48,719 bases of DNA from Oscillospiraceae bacterium (GTDB lineage Bacteria > Bacillota > Clostridia > Oscillospirales > Oscillospiraceae): positions 1 through 48,719 of the forward strand of contig JAFSET010000026.1 in assembly GCA_017435615.1 (NCBI GenBank), read 5' to 3'. Within the stretch, counting starts at the first letter, position 1. Every line of letters begins with the position of its first letter. Below are positions 22,932 to 31,311 of this stretch, piece after piece. Under the pieces are notes generated by a model. The model was not told where the DNA came from. It saw only the letters and a program-made list of their open reading frames with translations, and made no database searches. A program made the translations under genes and the position numbers.

Positions 22932-24383
22932 TTAGTCAATATCATCGAGGATTTCTTCAGGAGGCACATCCAATACTTCAGGTCTGGCGAGAATACGTTT
23001 AAAGTGCTTGAAGAATGCGGCGTAGTAGAAGCCGTCCACGATTCGCTCATCCATAGTAAATTTGCAGTCTAAGTACTTGCGCTGTACGACGGAGCCGTCC
23101 TCCTGTACCTCCAGGGCCCTGCGCTTGCAGCCGAAGGAGCCAAATACAGGCAAATTGCCAAAGTCGTACAGATGGTGGTATATAGGAGGAATACCCAAAG
23201 AACCCATGGATGTGAAGAACACAGAGCCGTGGAACGGGCTGACCTCCAAAAGGAACTTGGGCAGCAGACCGAAGTAATCCAAAGTCCGCAGCAGCCAGAC
23301 TACGAACTTCAAAACCACACCAGGAATCAGCATCAGCGCGTGGGCAGTTTGGTCGAAGCTGGAGTCTAAGGGGGTGTTTTTGACTTCCTCTACCTTTTCG
23401 TTCAGCTTTCTGTAAACGTCTTCGGCGGTATCGCTGGGGGACAGATGTACCTTGATTACGGTTTCCGGGGAATCGGAGGTCATTTCCTTTTTGATGGTCA
23501 TGCAAAACTGCAGATCTTTACCTCTGGAATAGATCTTTTGTCCGCCGATAAACCGGTTCAGCTTGGGGTACTTTGCGATGGCTCGGCAGTAGCAGGCCAA
23601 AAGCACATGGGTCAGACCAAAGCTGGTCAGGCCTTCTCTGCGTTTTTGACGGATGTAACGCTCCACATGGGTGATCTCAAAAGCTTCTGTAAAGTAGTTG
23701 GTGGAGGTATTCCGGGTCACCATAATGTAGGGAGAGACCTGGTTCATAGGCGGTTCAGTACGGATGCGCCGTCCGTCACTGCGGTCACCCCAGGTGGGGT
23801 GGTATTCGCCAACAGGATGCCGGTCGGTGGCCATAATGGCGAAAATTACACCCAGGACCATTAACAGATCGGCACAGCCTGCACGGTAACCGCCCAGGTT
23901 TTCCAAAACCGCATTACCGGTCAGGATCTGCAGGAAGCTGCCGGAGAACAGAGCGTGTCTGTACATATAGCCAACAGCCAGCATAGGGATGCTCACAGCC
24001 GGAATGGTCAGCCAGGCACGGCTGGATTTTTCAGAGGTAAGCTGGGTGTAGAAAATGGCAATGGCTAAGAAAATGATACCGTAGAGAATGGTGATCATGG
24101 TGTCAAAGGGCTTGAAATTGCCGTTTTTGAAGACACAGAAGAAGTAGATCATCATCATCCATACAGGGATGGCGGTTTTGTAGAACCGCTCCTTTCCGTT
24201 TATCAGGGCAATGAGCGCATACAGTATGGCGGCAGCAATCGGCAATATGATTTGACTCCACAGGCCGGTGCCTTCCTCACCGGCAAACAAAACGCGGGTC
24301 ACAGCCGAACCGATCATACACAGGGCCATCAGCCACGTCAGCGGATTTTTCATGCTGACGTAAATTCTTGTTTTGTTTTCCAT
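22932..24383 (-). CDS. Membrane-anchored E2-like acyltransferase domain protein
   Basis: A 483-residue fusion. Residues 1-185 are hydrophobic with about six helices. Residues 205-465 resemble the catalytic domain of 2-oxoacid dehydrogenase E2 or chloramphenicol acetyltransferase: SPYIMVTRNTSTNYF, FGLTHVLLACYCRAIAKYP, NRFIGGQKIYSRG and SPFHGSVFFTSMGSLG. The active-site block that reads DHRxxDG in true E2 enzymes is DERIVDG here, so the catalytic His is Glu. No lipoyl or subunit-binding domain is present. Acyl transfer is therefore doubtful and a binding or scaffold role is possible. It is cotranscribed with birA. A promoter lies so close to the ATG that the transcript may be leaderless. Confidence 0.82.
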   Translation of the reverse strand: MENKTRIYVSMKNPLTWLMALCMIGSAVTRVLFAGEEGTGLWSQIILPIAAAILYALIALINGKERFYKTAIPVWMMMIYFFCVFKNGNFKPFDTMITILYGIIFLAIAIFYTQLTSEKSSRAWLTIPAVSIPMLAVGYMYRHALFSGSFLQILTGNAVLENLGGYRAGCADLLMVLGVIFAIMATDRHPVGEYHPTWGDRSDGRRIRTEPPMNQVSPYIMVTRNTSTNYFTEAFEITHVERYIRQKRREGLTSFGLTHVLLACYCRAIAKYPKLNRFIGGQKIYSRGKDLQFCMTIKKEMTSDSPETVIKVHLSPSDTAEDVYRKLNEKVEEVKNTPLDSSFDQTAHALMLIPGVVLKFVVWLLRTLDYFGLLPKFLLEVSPFHGSVFFTSMGSLGIPPIYHHLYDFGNLPVFGSFGCKRRALEVQEDGSVVQRKYLDCKFTMDERIVDGFYYAAFFKHFKRILARPEVLDVPPEEILDDID

Positions 24384-24392
24384 AACACCGTA

Positions 24393-24421
24393 ATCATATC
24401 AAAAAACTGCAGAATACGCAA
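24393..24421 (-). promoter_or_regulatory. Promoter of the E2-like gene, very close to its start
   Basis: Minus strand TTGCGT (24416-24421), a 17-base spacer, TATGAT (24393-24398). Only nine bases separate the -10 element from the ATG at 24383. Confidence 0.68.
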
Positions 24422-24453
24422 GAAAAATATGAACAAATTTAAAATTATAACAA

Positions 24454-24481
24454 GGACGCTGCGAAATGATCCGCAACGTCC
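24454..24481 (-). terminator. Terminator-like hairpin after the homocysteine methyltransferase gene
   Basis: GGACGCTGCG (24454-24463) pairs with CGCAACGTCC (24472-24481) with one wobble pair. A T-rich stretch follows on the minus strand. Confidence 0.65.
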
Positions 24482-24601
24482 CCTGTGACTTCATAGTTAA
24501 AGAATTTTTCGGTTTATCGTTTTTAATATGGCAACACACCCTTCTACCCAAGGAGAAACCTTTGCACAGAGGGCCTGCAGCAGCGCAGTAAAATGGGGGT
24601 A

Positions 24602-25471
24602 TCATACGTTTTGAAGTTGGGCAATAAACTGTGGGTCAGTGCCGCAGCAGCCGCCTAAAACGGAAGCTCCCATAGCCTGGCATTGTGCCATAAGATTGCC
24701 AAATTCCTCCGGCGACATAGGGTAATGGGGAAGACCGTCCGGTCCGATCACCGGATTGCCGGCATTGGGCTTGCATACAAGCGGTCCTTTTACATACCGG
24801 CGCAGCTTGCTCACAAGTCCGGGAAGCATCGTGTCAGCGGCAACGCAGTTAAAGCCAACAGCCGCAGCGCCCGCTTGCTCCAAGGCCTGCAAAACCGGTC
24901 CCACCTCCCGGCCGGAGAACAGACTGCCGTCCGGCTGCATAGTAAAGGTGTACATAACCGTTTGCGCCCCCTCCAGCTCAGCGGCAGTCAAAATAGCCTC
25001 AGCCTCAGTGGGGTACATCAGGGTCTCCGCTGCCAAAAGATCGGCACCGCCCTCCAAAAGACCAACGATCTGCTGTCGGTAGTTTTCCACCAGCAGGTCA
25101 AAGCAGGCTTCGTCGTAGCTGTCTGTGAAGGCTGCCAGTGTGGTCAGGTTTCCGGCCACCAGGGCCCGATCCCCGGCGGCCTCACGGCTCAATTGTACCA
25201 GCCGGGCATTGATCGTTTGTGTTTGCTTTTCCAGTCCCTGCTTTTCAAGGGCAATGGGCTGGGCTTGAAAGGTGGGGGCATAGATCACCTTGCTTCCGGC
25301 ATCCACATACTGCCGCTGCAGCTTAATCAGTGCATCCGGATGCTCCAGGATCCACGTTTCTGTACAGCAGCCCCGGGGCATACCGGCCTTTTGCAGATTG
25401 GAGCCGGTGGCTCCGTCCAAAATCAGCGGTCCTGTTTGCAATAAAGCGCAGAATTCAGACTTTGTCAGCAT
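24602..25471 (-). CDS. Homocysteine S-methyltransferase family protein
   Basis: A 289-residue zinc-dependent methyltransferase of the MHT/BHMT fold. The N-terminal GPLILDGATGSNLQKAG, the mid-protein AAETL motif, and the zinc cysteines in GFNC (near residue 210) and GGCCGT (near 274-279) are all in place. Members move a methyl group, from S-methylmethionine, betaine or a corrinoid, to homocysteine. With only this domain, the donor cannot be told. AAAGGATT precedes the ATG, and a clear promoter lies upstream, divergent from the M29 peptidase promoter. Confidence 0.9.
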   Translation of the reverse strand: MLTKSEFCALLQTGPLILDGATGSNLQKAGMPRGCCTETWILEHPDALIKLQRQYVDAGSKVIYAPTFQAQPIALEKQGLEKQTQTINARLVQLSREAAGDRALVAGNLTTLAAFTDSYDEACFDLLVENYRQQIVGLLEGGADLLAAETLMYPTEAEAILTAAELEGAQTVMYTFTMQPDGSLFSGREVGPVLQALEQAGAAAVGFNCVAADTMLPGLVSKLRRYVKGPLVCKPNAGNPVIGPDGLPHYPMSPEEFGNLMAQCQAMGASVLGGCCGTDPQFIAQLQNV

Positions 25472-25502
25472 AGGAAAATCCTTTCTGTAACGTAGTAACC
25501 GT

Positions 25503-25531
25503 ATTATACTTTAATGGGAAAAATAATGCAA
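25503..25531 (-). promoter_or_regulatory. Promoter of the homocysteine methyltransferase gene
   Basis: Minus strand TTGCAT (25526-25531), a 17-base spacer, TATAAT (25503-25508). Confidence 0.82.
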
Positions 25532-25537
25532 CGGTTA

Positions 25538-25566
25538 TTGACTAATAAATGGGAATTTGTTATGAT
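25538..25566 (+). promoter_or_regulatory. Promoter of the M29 aminopeptidase gene
   Basis: TTGACT (25538-25543), a 17-base spacer, TATGAT (25561-25566). It is back-to-back with the minus-strand promoter, -35 regions only six bases apart. Confidence 0.82.
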
Positions 25567-25596
25567 GGACCAAATTTTAAAAAGGAGATCTTACCA

Positions 25597-26820
25597 ATGA
25601 AAAAGACTGTTCTTCGTCAGTATGCCAAACTGATCGTGCAAGTGGGCGTTAATGTCCAAAAGGGTCAGGATGTAATGATTTACGCGGATCTGGATCAGCC
25701 GGAATTCGTGCAGATGGTGGTAGATGAGGCTTATAAGGCCAAGGCGGCCAAGGTCATCGTGGAATGGAATTATCAGCCGTTGTCGAAACTGCATGTGCGC
25801 TACCAGAGCGTGAAGACCCTGGGTACCGTCACTGAGTGGCAGAAGGCTCGCCGTCAGCATATGGTGGATACCGTCCCTGCCCGTATCCACCTGATCTCTG
25901 AAGATCCCGACGGGCTGAAGGGTATGAACATCAAGAAGCTGGCAAAGGCCCGGCAGATGTCCTATCCCATCCTGAAGCCCTATGCCGATCAGTTGGAGGG
26001 CAAGCAGCAGTGGTGCATTGCTGCGGTTCCCGGCGCAGCATGGGCAAAGAAGATGTTCCCTGGTGTCCGCACCAGTGTGGCTATGGAAAAGCTGTGGGAG
26101 GCAATTATTGAGACCTCCCGTGTCAATGAAGACCCCATCAAGGCATGGCAGGAGCATAATGACAACCTGCACGCCCGTTGCGAGTATCTGAACAGCCTGG
26201 GTATCACCGAGCTGCACTATACCGCTGACAACGGCACCGACCTGACGGTTGGTATGATCCCTGAGGCTGTGTTCTGCGGCGGCAAGGAGATCAGCAGCCA
26301 GGGGATCGGCTTCAATCCCAACATTCCCACTGAAGAATGTTTCATCTCGCCTATGAAGGGCAAGGCCGAGGGTATCGTCTATTCCACCAAGCCTCTGTCC
26401 TATCAGGGTCAGTTGATCGAGAATTTCAGCTTCCGTTTTGAAAACGGCAAGGTGGTGGAAGCCAAGGCTGAGGTAGGCGAGGAGCTGCTCAACACCATGA
26501 TCTCCATGGATGAGGGCGCGGCATACCTGGGTGAATGTGCCCTGGTGCCCCAGAAGAGCCCCATTTGCCAGAGCGGTCTTCTGTTCTACAATACGCTGTT
26601 TGATGAAAACGCCGCCTGCCACCTGGCGGTGGGCATGGGCTTCCCCGATACCATCCGGGATCACCACAATAAGACCCTGGAGGAATGCCGTGCTATGGGC
26701 ATCAACGACTCCATGATCCATGAGGACTTTATGATCGGCTGCGACAGCATGAATATCGATGCCAAAACTGCCGACGGCAAGACCGTTCCCATTTTCCGTA
26801 ACGGCAACTGGGCATTTTGA
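25597..26820 (+). CDS. M29-family metallo-aminopeptidase
   Basis: A 407-residue cytosolic aminopeptidase of the AmpS/PepS (M29) family. The expected metal ligands appear in order: Glu in NIPTEECF near residue 250, Glu in AAYLGECALV near 312, His in ACHLAVGMGFP near 340, and HEDFMIG near 371-377. GGAG lies upstream of the ATG at 25597, and the promoter -10 element is downstream of the other in-frame ATG at 25549, which excludes that one. The acetyltransferase gene follows two bases after the stop. Confidence 0.92.
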   Translation: MKKTVLRQYAKLIVQVGVNVQKGQDVMIYADLDQPEFVQMVVDEAYKAKAAKVIVEWNYQPLSKLHVRYQSVKTLGTVTEWQKARRQHMVDTVPARIHLISEDPDGLKGMNIKKLAKARQMSYPILKPYADQLEGKQQWCIAAVPGAAWAKKMFPGVRTSVAMEKLWEAIIETSRVNEDPIKAWQEHNDNLHARCEYLNSLGITELHYTADNGTDLTVGMIPEAVFCGGKEISSQGIGFNPNIPTEECFISPMKGKAEGIVYSTKPLSYQGQLIENFSFRFENGKVVEAKAEVGEELLNTMISMDEGAAYLGECALVPQKSPICQSGLLFYNTLFDENAACHLAVGMGFPDTIRDHHNKTLEECRAMGINDSMIHEDFMIGCDSMNIDAKTADGKTVPIFRNGNWAF

Positions 26821-26822
26821 TT

Positions 26823-27443
26823 ATGGCACTGGATGATTATTTGCACAGCGGTGCGCTCTACCTGCCCACTGATCCGGAGATCATGGAGCAGCAGCTTCAG
26901 TTTCTGGACCGGCTGCACCGCTTCAATCAGCTTCTTCCTTCTCAGCTTCAGGAAAAAGGAGAAATGCTGAAGCAGATGTTTGCGGAGATCGGAGAAGGCT
27001 GCTATATCGAAACACCCTTTCGCAGCAACTTCGGCGGACGCAATGTCCATTTTGGTAAAAACATCTATGCCAATTTTAATTTAACATTGGTGGATGACAC
27101 CCATATCTATGTGGGGGACTATACGATGTTTGGACCAAATGTGACGGTAGCCACCGCCGGACATCCCATCCATCCGGACCTTCGCCGGAAGGGCCTGCAG
27201 TACAACGCCCCTGTGCGCATCGGCTGTAACTGCTGGATCGGCGCTGGCGCGGTGATCCTGCCGGGAGTGACCATTGGTGACAATGTGGTGATCGGTGCCG
27301 GCAGCGTGGTGACCAAGGACATCCCCTCAGATGTGGTGGCCGTAGGCAATCCCTGCCGGGTGCTGCGGTCTGTGGGAGAGCGTGACAGGCAGTATTATTT
27401 CAAAGATAAAAAGATCCTGCCGGAATTGTTTGAAAAATATTAA
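26823..27443 (+). CDS. Maltose/galactoside O-acetyltransferase-like protein
   Basis: A 206-residue hexapeptide-repeat acetyltransferase of the Maa/LacA type. An N-terminal helical maltose-acetyltransferase domain (about 1-60) precedes a left-handed beta-helix with repeated I/V-G-x-x motifs. The catalytic histidine is in ATAGHPIHP near residue 117. The family moves acetyl from acetyl-CoA to sugars; the natural acceptor here is unknown. The ATG at 26823 lies two bases after the peptidase stop and lacks a strong ribosome binding site, suggesting coupled translation. Confidence 0.9.
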   Translation: MALDDYLHSGALYLPTDPEIMEQQLQFLDRLHRFNQLLPSQLQEKGEMLKQMFAEIGEGCYIETPFRSNFGGRNVHFGKNIYANFNLTLVDDTHIYVGDYTMFGPNVTVATAGHPIHPDLRRKGLQYNAPVRIGCNCWIGAGAVILPGVTIGDNVVIGAGSVVTKDIPSDVVAVGNPCRVLRSVGERDRQYYFKDKKILPELFEKY

Positions 27444-27451
27444 AAAAACAC

Positions 27452-27480
27452 TTGCAATTCAGGAAAGCTTGTGCTACAAT
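27452..27480 (+). promoter_or_regulatory. Promoter of rpmE
   Basis: TTGCAA (27452-27457), a 17-base spacer, TACAAT (27475-27480). About 60 bases of leader follow before the ATG; I see no confident regulatory structure in it. Confidence 0.82.
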
Positions 27481-27546
27481 AGCTAAGCGATTAAAGAATT
27501 GCTGGGGTTTCTATGCCCTTGAACTTATAAGAAAGAGGTGAACGAC

Positions 27547-27747
27547 ATGAGAGAAGGCATCCATCCCAACTACGAGCAGACCACCATCCGTTGCGCTTGT
27601 GGCAACGTCTTTACTACCGGCTCCACTAAGAAGGAGATCCGTGTTGAGATCTGCTCCAAGTGCCACCCTTTCTACACCGGCAAGCAGAAGCTGGTCGACA
27701 CCGGTGGACGTGTTGATCGTTTCAACAAGAGATTTGGTCTGAAGTAA
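27547..27747 (+). CDS. rpmE: 50S ribosomal protein L31, zinc-binding type
   Basis: A 66-residue protein of the large ribosomal subunit. It begins MREGIHPNY and keeps the zinc cysteines as CAC near residues 16-18 and CSKC near 36-39, which marks the zinc-containing C+ form. GAGGTG precedes the ATG. Codon use favours CGT and AAG, as expected for a highly expressed gene. It is a single-gene unit with its own promoter and terminator. Confidence 0.97.
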   Translation: MREGIHPNYEQTTIRCACGNVFTTGSTKKEIRVEICSKCHPFYTGKQKLVDTGGRVDRFNKRFGLK

Positions 27748-27751
27748 GTCA

Positions 27752-27786
27752 AAAATCCGCACTGCGAAATGTAGTGCGGATTTTTT
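27752..27786 (+). terminator. Terminator after rpmE
   Basis: AAAATCCGCACT (27752-27763) pairs with 27773-27784, followed by T residues. Confidence 0.93.
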
Positions 27787-27820
27787 GTATATAAATGACA
27801 TGATTTTCAAGATTTTCTAT

Positions 27821-27848
27821 TTGCAAACGGTGGGCGTTGTGCTATAAT
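27821..27848 (+). promoter_or_regulatory. Promoter of the hflX-dnaG-rpsA gene run
   Basis: TTGCAA (27821-27826), a 16-base spacer, TATAAT (27843-27848). Confidence 0.75.
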
Positions 27849-27876
27849 GAAGTGATAAAATGCGGAGGATTGGGTT

Positions 27877-29139
27877 TTGGAACTACAACAGCAGATACAA
27901 GAGCGGGCGGTCCTGGTGGGACTGAACGCGGATTGCTTTACAAAAGAACAAACTGCCACCGATGAGACCCTGGAGGAATTGGAAGCCCTGCTGGAAACAG
28001 CCGGAGGATTTTGCGTCGGAAAGGTGCTGCAAAACCGCCATGCCCCGGATGCTCACAGCTTTATCGGTGAGGGCAAGGCCCAGGAGGTCCGGATGCTGGC
28101 AGAAGCCACCGAGGCCACCATGGTGCTATTCGATAATGAGCTATCTCCCGGCCAGATCCGGGCACTGGAGGAGATCTTCAGCATGACGGTGCTGGACCGT
28201 TCTGCCCTGATTTTGGATATTTTCGCCCAACGGGCCAAAACCCGGGAGGGCCGTTTGCAGGTGGAGCTGGCCCAGTATAAATATTTGCTGCCCAGACTGT
28301 CCGGTATGGGCAAGAGCCTGTCCCGTCAGGGCGGCGGCATCGGCACCCGTGGCCCCGGTGAGACCAAGCTGGAATCGGACCGCCGTCACATCCGGGAACG
28401 GATCAACCGGCTGCAAACAGAATTGGAGCAGGTGCGTCAGGTCCGGGCGGTGCAGCGTGACCGGCGTATGAAAAACTCCGTGCCGGTGGTGGCCCTGGTG
28501 GGCTACACCAATGCCGGAAAATCCACTTTGTTAAATCAATTGACCGGGGCTGGGATCCCTGCCAACAACCGGCTGTTTGATACTTTGGATACCACCTCCC
28601 GGCAGCTCACGGTTTCGGATAATTTGGATGTGATCCTTTCTGACACCGTTGGCTTTATTGCCAAGCTTCCCCACCATTTGGTGGATGCGTTCCGGGCAAC
28701 GCTGGAGGAGCTGGAATATGCGGACCTTCTTTTGCACGTGATCGACTCTGCCGATCCCAACCGGCAGGAGCATATTCAGGTGGTGGAAAGCCTGATCACC
28801 AAGCTGGCAAAGCCGGGGACCAAGGTGCTGCAATGCTATAACAAGGCAGACCTGGTGGAACCGGAGGATATCCCCATAGGGGAGGATGTTGTGAAAATAT
28901 CCGCTGCCCGGGGCGAGGGGATGCAGGAGCTGCTGCAGGCCATTGAAAACGCCTTGGGGCACAGCTGTCACCGCATTGAGGTGACCTTGCCCTATTCCAT
29001 GGGCGGCATGGTGGATACCCTTCACAGCAGCGCGCAGGTGCTGAATGTGGATTACACCCCGGAGGGGATCGTGGTGCAGACTGTTGTGGATCCCATCCTT
29101 TACGGAAAGCTTCGAAGCTATATCACCGCCGAAGAGTAA
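27877..29139 (+). CDS. hflX: GTPase HflX
   Basis: A 420-residue ribosome-associated GTPase that splits or rescues stalled ribosomes. The N-terminal nucleotide-binding domain ends in the glycine-rich GGGIGTRGPGETKLE. The GTPase domain has G1 GYTNAGKST near 208-216, G3 DTVGF near 254 and G4 NKAD near 322. Translation starts at TTG 27877, eight bases after GGAGG. It is the first gene of a dense run that continues through dnaG and cmk to rpsA. Confidence 0.95.
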   Translation: MELQQQIQERAVLVGLNADCFTKEQTATDETLEELEALLETAGGFCVGKVLQNRHAPDAHSFIGEGKAQEVRMLAEATEATMVLFDNELSPGQIRALEEIFSMTVLDRSALILDIFAQRAKTREGRLQVELAQYKYLLPRLSGMGKSLSRQGGGIGTRGPGETKLESDRRHIRERINRLQTELEQVRQVRAVQRDRRMKNSVPVVALVGYTNAGKSTLLNQLTGAGIPANNRLFDTLDTTSRQLTVSDNLDVILSDTVGFIAKLPHHLVDAFRATLEELEYADLLLHVIDSADPNRQEHIQVVESLITKLAKPGTKVLQCYNKADLVEPEDIPIGEDVVKISAARGEGMQELLQAIENALGHSCHRIEVTLPYSMGGMVDTLHSSAQVLNVDYTPEGIVVQTVVDPILYGKLRSYITAEE

Positions 29140-29163
29140 CGGCGGAAAAAGGAAGTGAGCAGT

Positions 29164-29793
29164 GTGGATGAATATCTGGTGCCGACTTCGTTCGGTGAGG
29201 ATGAATTTGTGGAGAAAAAGTCCCGGTTCATTGGCAGAGTCTGGCCTGTGGAAACAGAGCAGGAGGCTTTGGACCGGATCGCGGAAATGAAAAAGCAGCA
29301 CTATGATGCCACCCACAACTGCTGGGCCTATGTGATCCGGGACGGAGCCGTCCGCTTTTCCGATGACGGAGAGCCCGGCGGCACAGCCGGTATGCCTATG
29401 GTGCAGGTGCTGCAAAAAGAGCAGCTTTATAATGTAGTGTGCGTGGTCACCCGGTATTTTGGCGGTACGCTCTTAGGTGCCGGAGGACTGGTACGTGCCT
29501 ACACCAAGGGCGCAAAAATTGCAATTGACGCAGCCGGAAGGTCCATGAAGCGTGTGTGGTCCGTGATTTATCTGCCTTGTCCCTACAGCTATTACGAACG
29601 GGTAAAGCTGGAAGTGGCGGCCTTTGACGGACTGATCCGGGATACCCAGTTTACCGCCGAGGTGGAGCTGGAAATTCTCATTGCCCGTGACCGGGCTCAG
29701 GCCTTTTTGGACCGGATCGTGGATATGACCGCCGGTACTGTAGAGGGAATGGAAACGGCCCAGGAGTACAGAGCCTTTCCTGTCACACAGTAA
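29164..29793 (+). CDS. YigZ/IMPACT family protein
   Basis: A 209-residue protein of the YigZ (UPF0029/IMPACT) family, with the characteristic KKSRFIG, HNCWAYV, FSDDGEPGGTAGMP and RYFGGTLLGAGGLVRAY motifs in the N-terminal domain and a ferredoxin-like C-terminal domain. The biochemical role of the bacterial proteins is unresolved. GTG at 29164 is chosen because a long Shine-Dalgarno-like sequence (29149-29160) ends just before it; GTG at 29155 lies inside that site. Confidence 0.9.
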   Translation: MDEYLVPTSFGEDEFVEKKSRFIGRVWPVETEQEALDRIAEMKKQHYDATHNCWAYVIRDGAVRFSDDGEPGGTAGMPMVQVLQKEQLYNVVCVVTRYFGGTLLGAGGLVRAYTKGAKIAIDAAGRSMKRVWSVIYLPCPYSYYERVKLEVAAFDGLIRDTQFTAEVELEILIARDRAQAFLDRIVDMTAGTVEGMETAQEYRAFPVTQ

Positions 29794-29808
29794 GGAGGAG
29801 AACGGCCA

Positions 29809-30819
29809 ATGAATATTAAGGAAATTTTAGAACAGCAGGAGCATTTTCGCCTGGATGAAAAGGCAGCATTTTCCGACGAGAGCCACCGGCTCAGACCGGA
29901 GGCGGAACGGGAAAACGATGTGCGTACAGCCTTTCAGCGGGATGCGGACCGGATCGTCCACTGCAAATCCTTCCGCAGACTGATGCACAAGACCCAGGTG
30001 TTCCTCAGCCCGGAAGGGGACCACTACCGTACCCGGATGACCCATACCATTGAGGTGATGCGTATTGCCCGGACTGCGGCCAGAGCGCTGAACCTGAATG
30101 AGGATCTGACAGAGGCGGTGGCTATGGGCCACGATCTGGGCCATACGCCCTTCGGCCATGCCGGTGAGGGCGCGCTCAGCGCCTGCCTGGGCCGTCCATT
30201 TTACCATAACCAGCAGAGTCTGCGTGTGGTGGATGTATTGGAAAAGAACGGTCAGGGCCTGAATTTGACCAACGAGGTCCGGATGGGCATTGTAGGCCAT
30301 ACAGGCCCCAACATTCCGGATACCCTGGAAGGACAGATCGTCCGTCTTTCTGACCGGATCGCCTATATCAACCACGATATTGACGATGCTATCCGGGCAG
30401 GTATTTTGCAGGATACAGATATTCCCAAATCGATTACAGCCCTGCTGGGCGCGCACCACTCTCAACGCGTTAACACCCTGACCTGCGATATGATCAACAC
30501 CTCCCGGGAGGCCGGAACGGTGATGCTGTCGGAAAATGTGGACCGGGCCTTGACAGAGCTTAGGAGCTTTATGTTTGAGCACGTGTACCGCAATCCGGTG
30601 GCCAAGGGCGAGGAAGTCAAGGCTCAGGATATGCTGAAACGGCTGTATGAGTACTACTACACCCATCCGGAAGCACTGCCGGCGGATTTCCAGCCGCAGC
30701 TTTCCTTTGAGGGTATGGAGCGGATCGTCTGTGATTACATTGCAGGCATGACCGATAATTACGCTGTGGATAAGTACACAGAGCTGTTTATTCCCATGGG
30801 CTGGCACGTCCGGGGCTAA
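29809..30819 (+). CDS. Deoxyguanosinetriphosphate triphosphohydrolase-like HD protein
   Basis: A 336-residue HD-domain phosphohydrolase of the Dgt family, which splits dNTPs into nucleoside and triphosphate. Metal ligands sit in RTRMTHTIEV (His near residue 84) and AMGHDLGHTPFGHAGE (near 104-119). AAGGAGGAG precedes the ATG. It lies upstream of dnaG, as is common in Clostridia, and may help control dNTP levels during replication; the exact dNTP preference cannot be seen. Only 15 bases separate it from yigZ. Confidence 0.92.
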   Translation: MNIKEILEQQEHFRLDEKAAFSDESHRLRPEAERENDVRTAFQRDADRIVHCKSFRRLMHKTQVFLSPEGDHYRTRMTHTIEVMRIARTAARALNLNEDLTEAVAMGHDLGHTPFGHAGEGALSACLGRPFYHNQQSLRVVDVLEKNGQGLNLTNEVRMGIVGHTGPNIPDTLEGQIVRLSDRIAYINHDIDDAIRAGILQDTDIPKSITALLGAHHSQRVNTLTCDMINTSREAGTVMLSENVDRALTELRSFMFEHVYRNPVAKGEEVKAQDMLKRLYEYYYTHPEALPADFQPQLSFEGMERIVCDYIAGMTDNYAVDKYTELFIPMGWHVRG

Positions 30820-30828
30820 GGAGTTATT

Positions 30829-31278
30829 ATGGATAATAAAGCAGTCAAGATATTGATACGTATGGCAAGAATTCTTCTGCCGCTGGGCGCTTTGGTGCTC
30901 AGTTTGCTGCACGGCAGCTACCAAATGCCGGTAAAGGAAACGGCAGAATCCACGGAAATTATGTACCGCATTGCCACAAACTACCTGGATCTGCGTGTGT
31001 TCGACAGCGGAAACTGGTGTCCGCTGCTGTGTACGCTGCTGCTGGGGGCCACAGTGGTAACTGCCATCGTTTGCCTGTTCAAGGAAACGGAAAACAGCCT
31101 GGTGACCCTTGCCACTTTTGCCAGCCTGGCTTTGGTGGCCTGCCTGGGAAATTTGGTCTTTATTTTCGAACTGACCTGGCAAGGCTGGTCCATCGTGATG
31201 ATCCAGATCATACTGATCACCGTCACGGCTGTGCAGGAGATCCGTATGGAAAATGCCCGGAAGGGCATCAAATTCTAA
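30829..31278 (+). CDS. Hypothetical membrane protein between dgt and dnaG
   Basis: A 149-residue protein that I do not recognise. It has four hydrophobic segments, near residues 10-28, 64-84, 90-112 and 116-136, with an extracytoplasmic loop between the first two. The C terminus is basic and probably cytoplasmic. AAGGAG precedes the ATG and the gene lies nine bases after dgt and 33 before dnaG, so it is translated as part of the same run. No motif suggests a role in replication. Confidence 0.8.
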   Translation: MDNKAVKILIRMARILLPLGALVLSLLHGSYQMPVKETAESTEIMYRIATNYLDLRVFDSGNWCPLLCTLLLGATVVTAIVCLFKETENSLVTLATFASLALVACLGNLVFIFELTWQGWSIVMIQIILITVTAVQEIRMENARKGIKF

Positions 31279-31311
31279 AACAAACTCTCTGCAGGAAAGG
31301 AGGGGAAGGAT

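Noticed and set aside
25591-26721. 376-codon minus-strand frame opposite the M29 aminopeptidase
   Set aside because: It has no ribosome binding site or promoter, and the plus strand has full family motifs.
29827-31182. 451-codon minus-strand frame across dgt and the membrane protein
   Set aside because: It spans two real plus-strand genes and their ribosome binding sites; translation is His/Gln-rich shadow.
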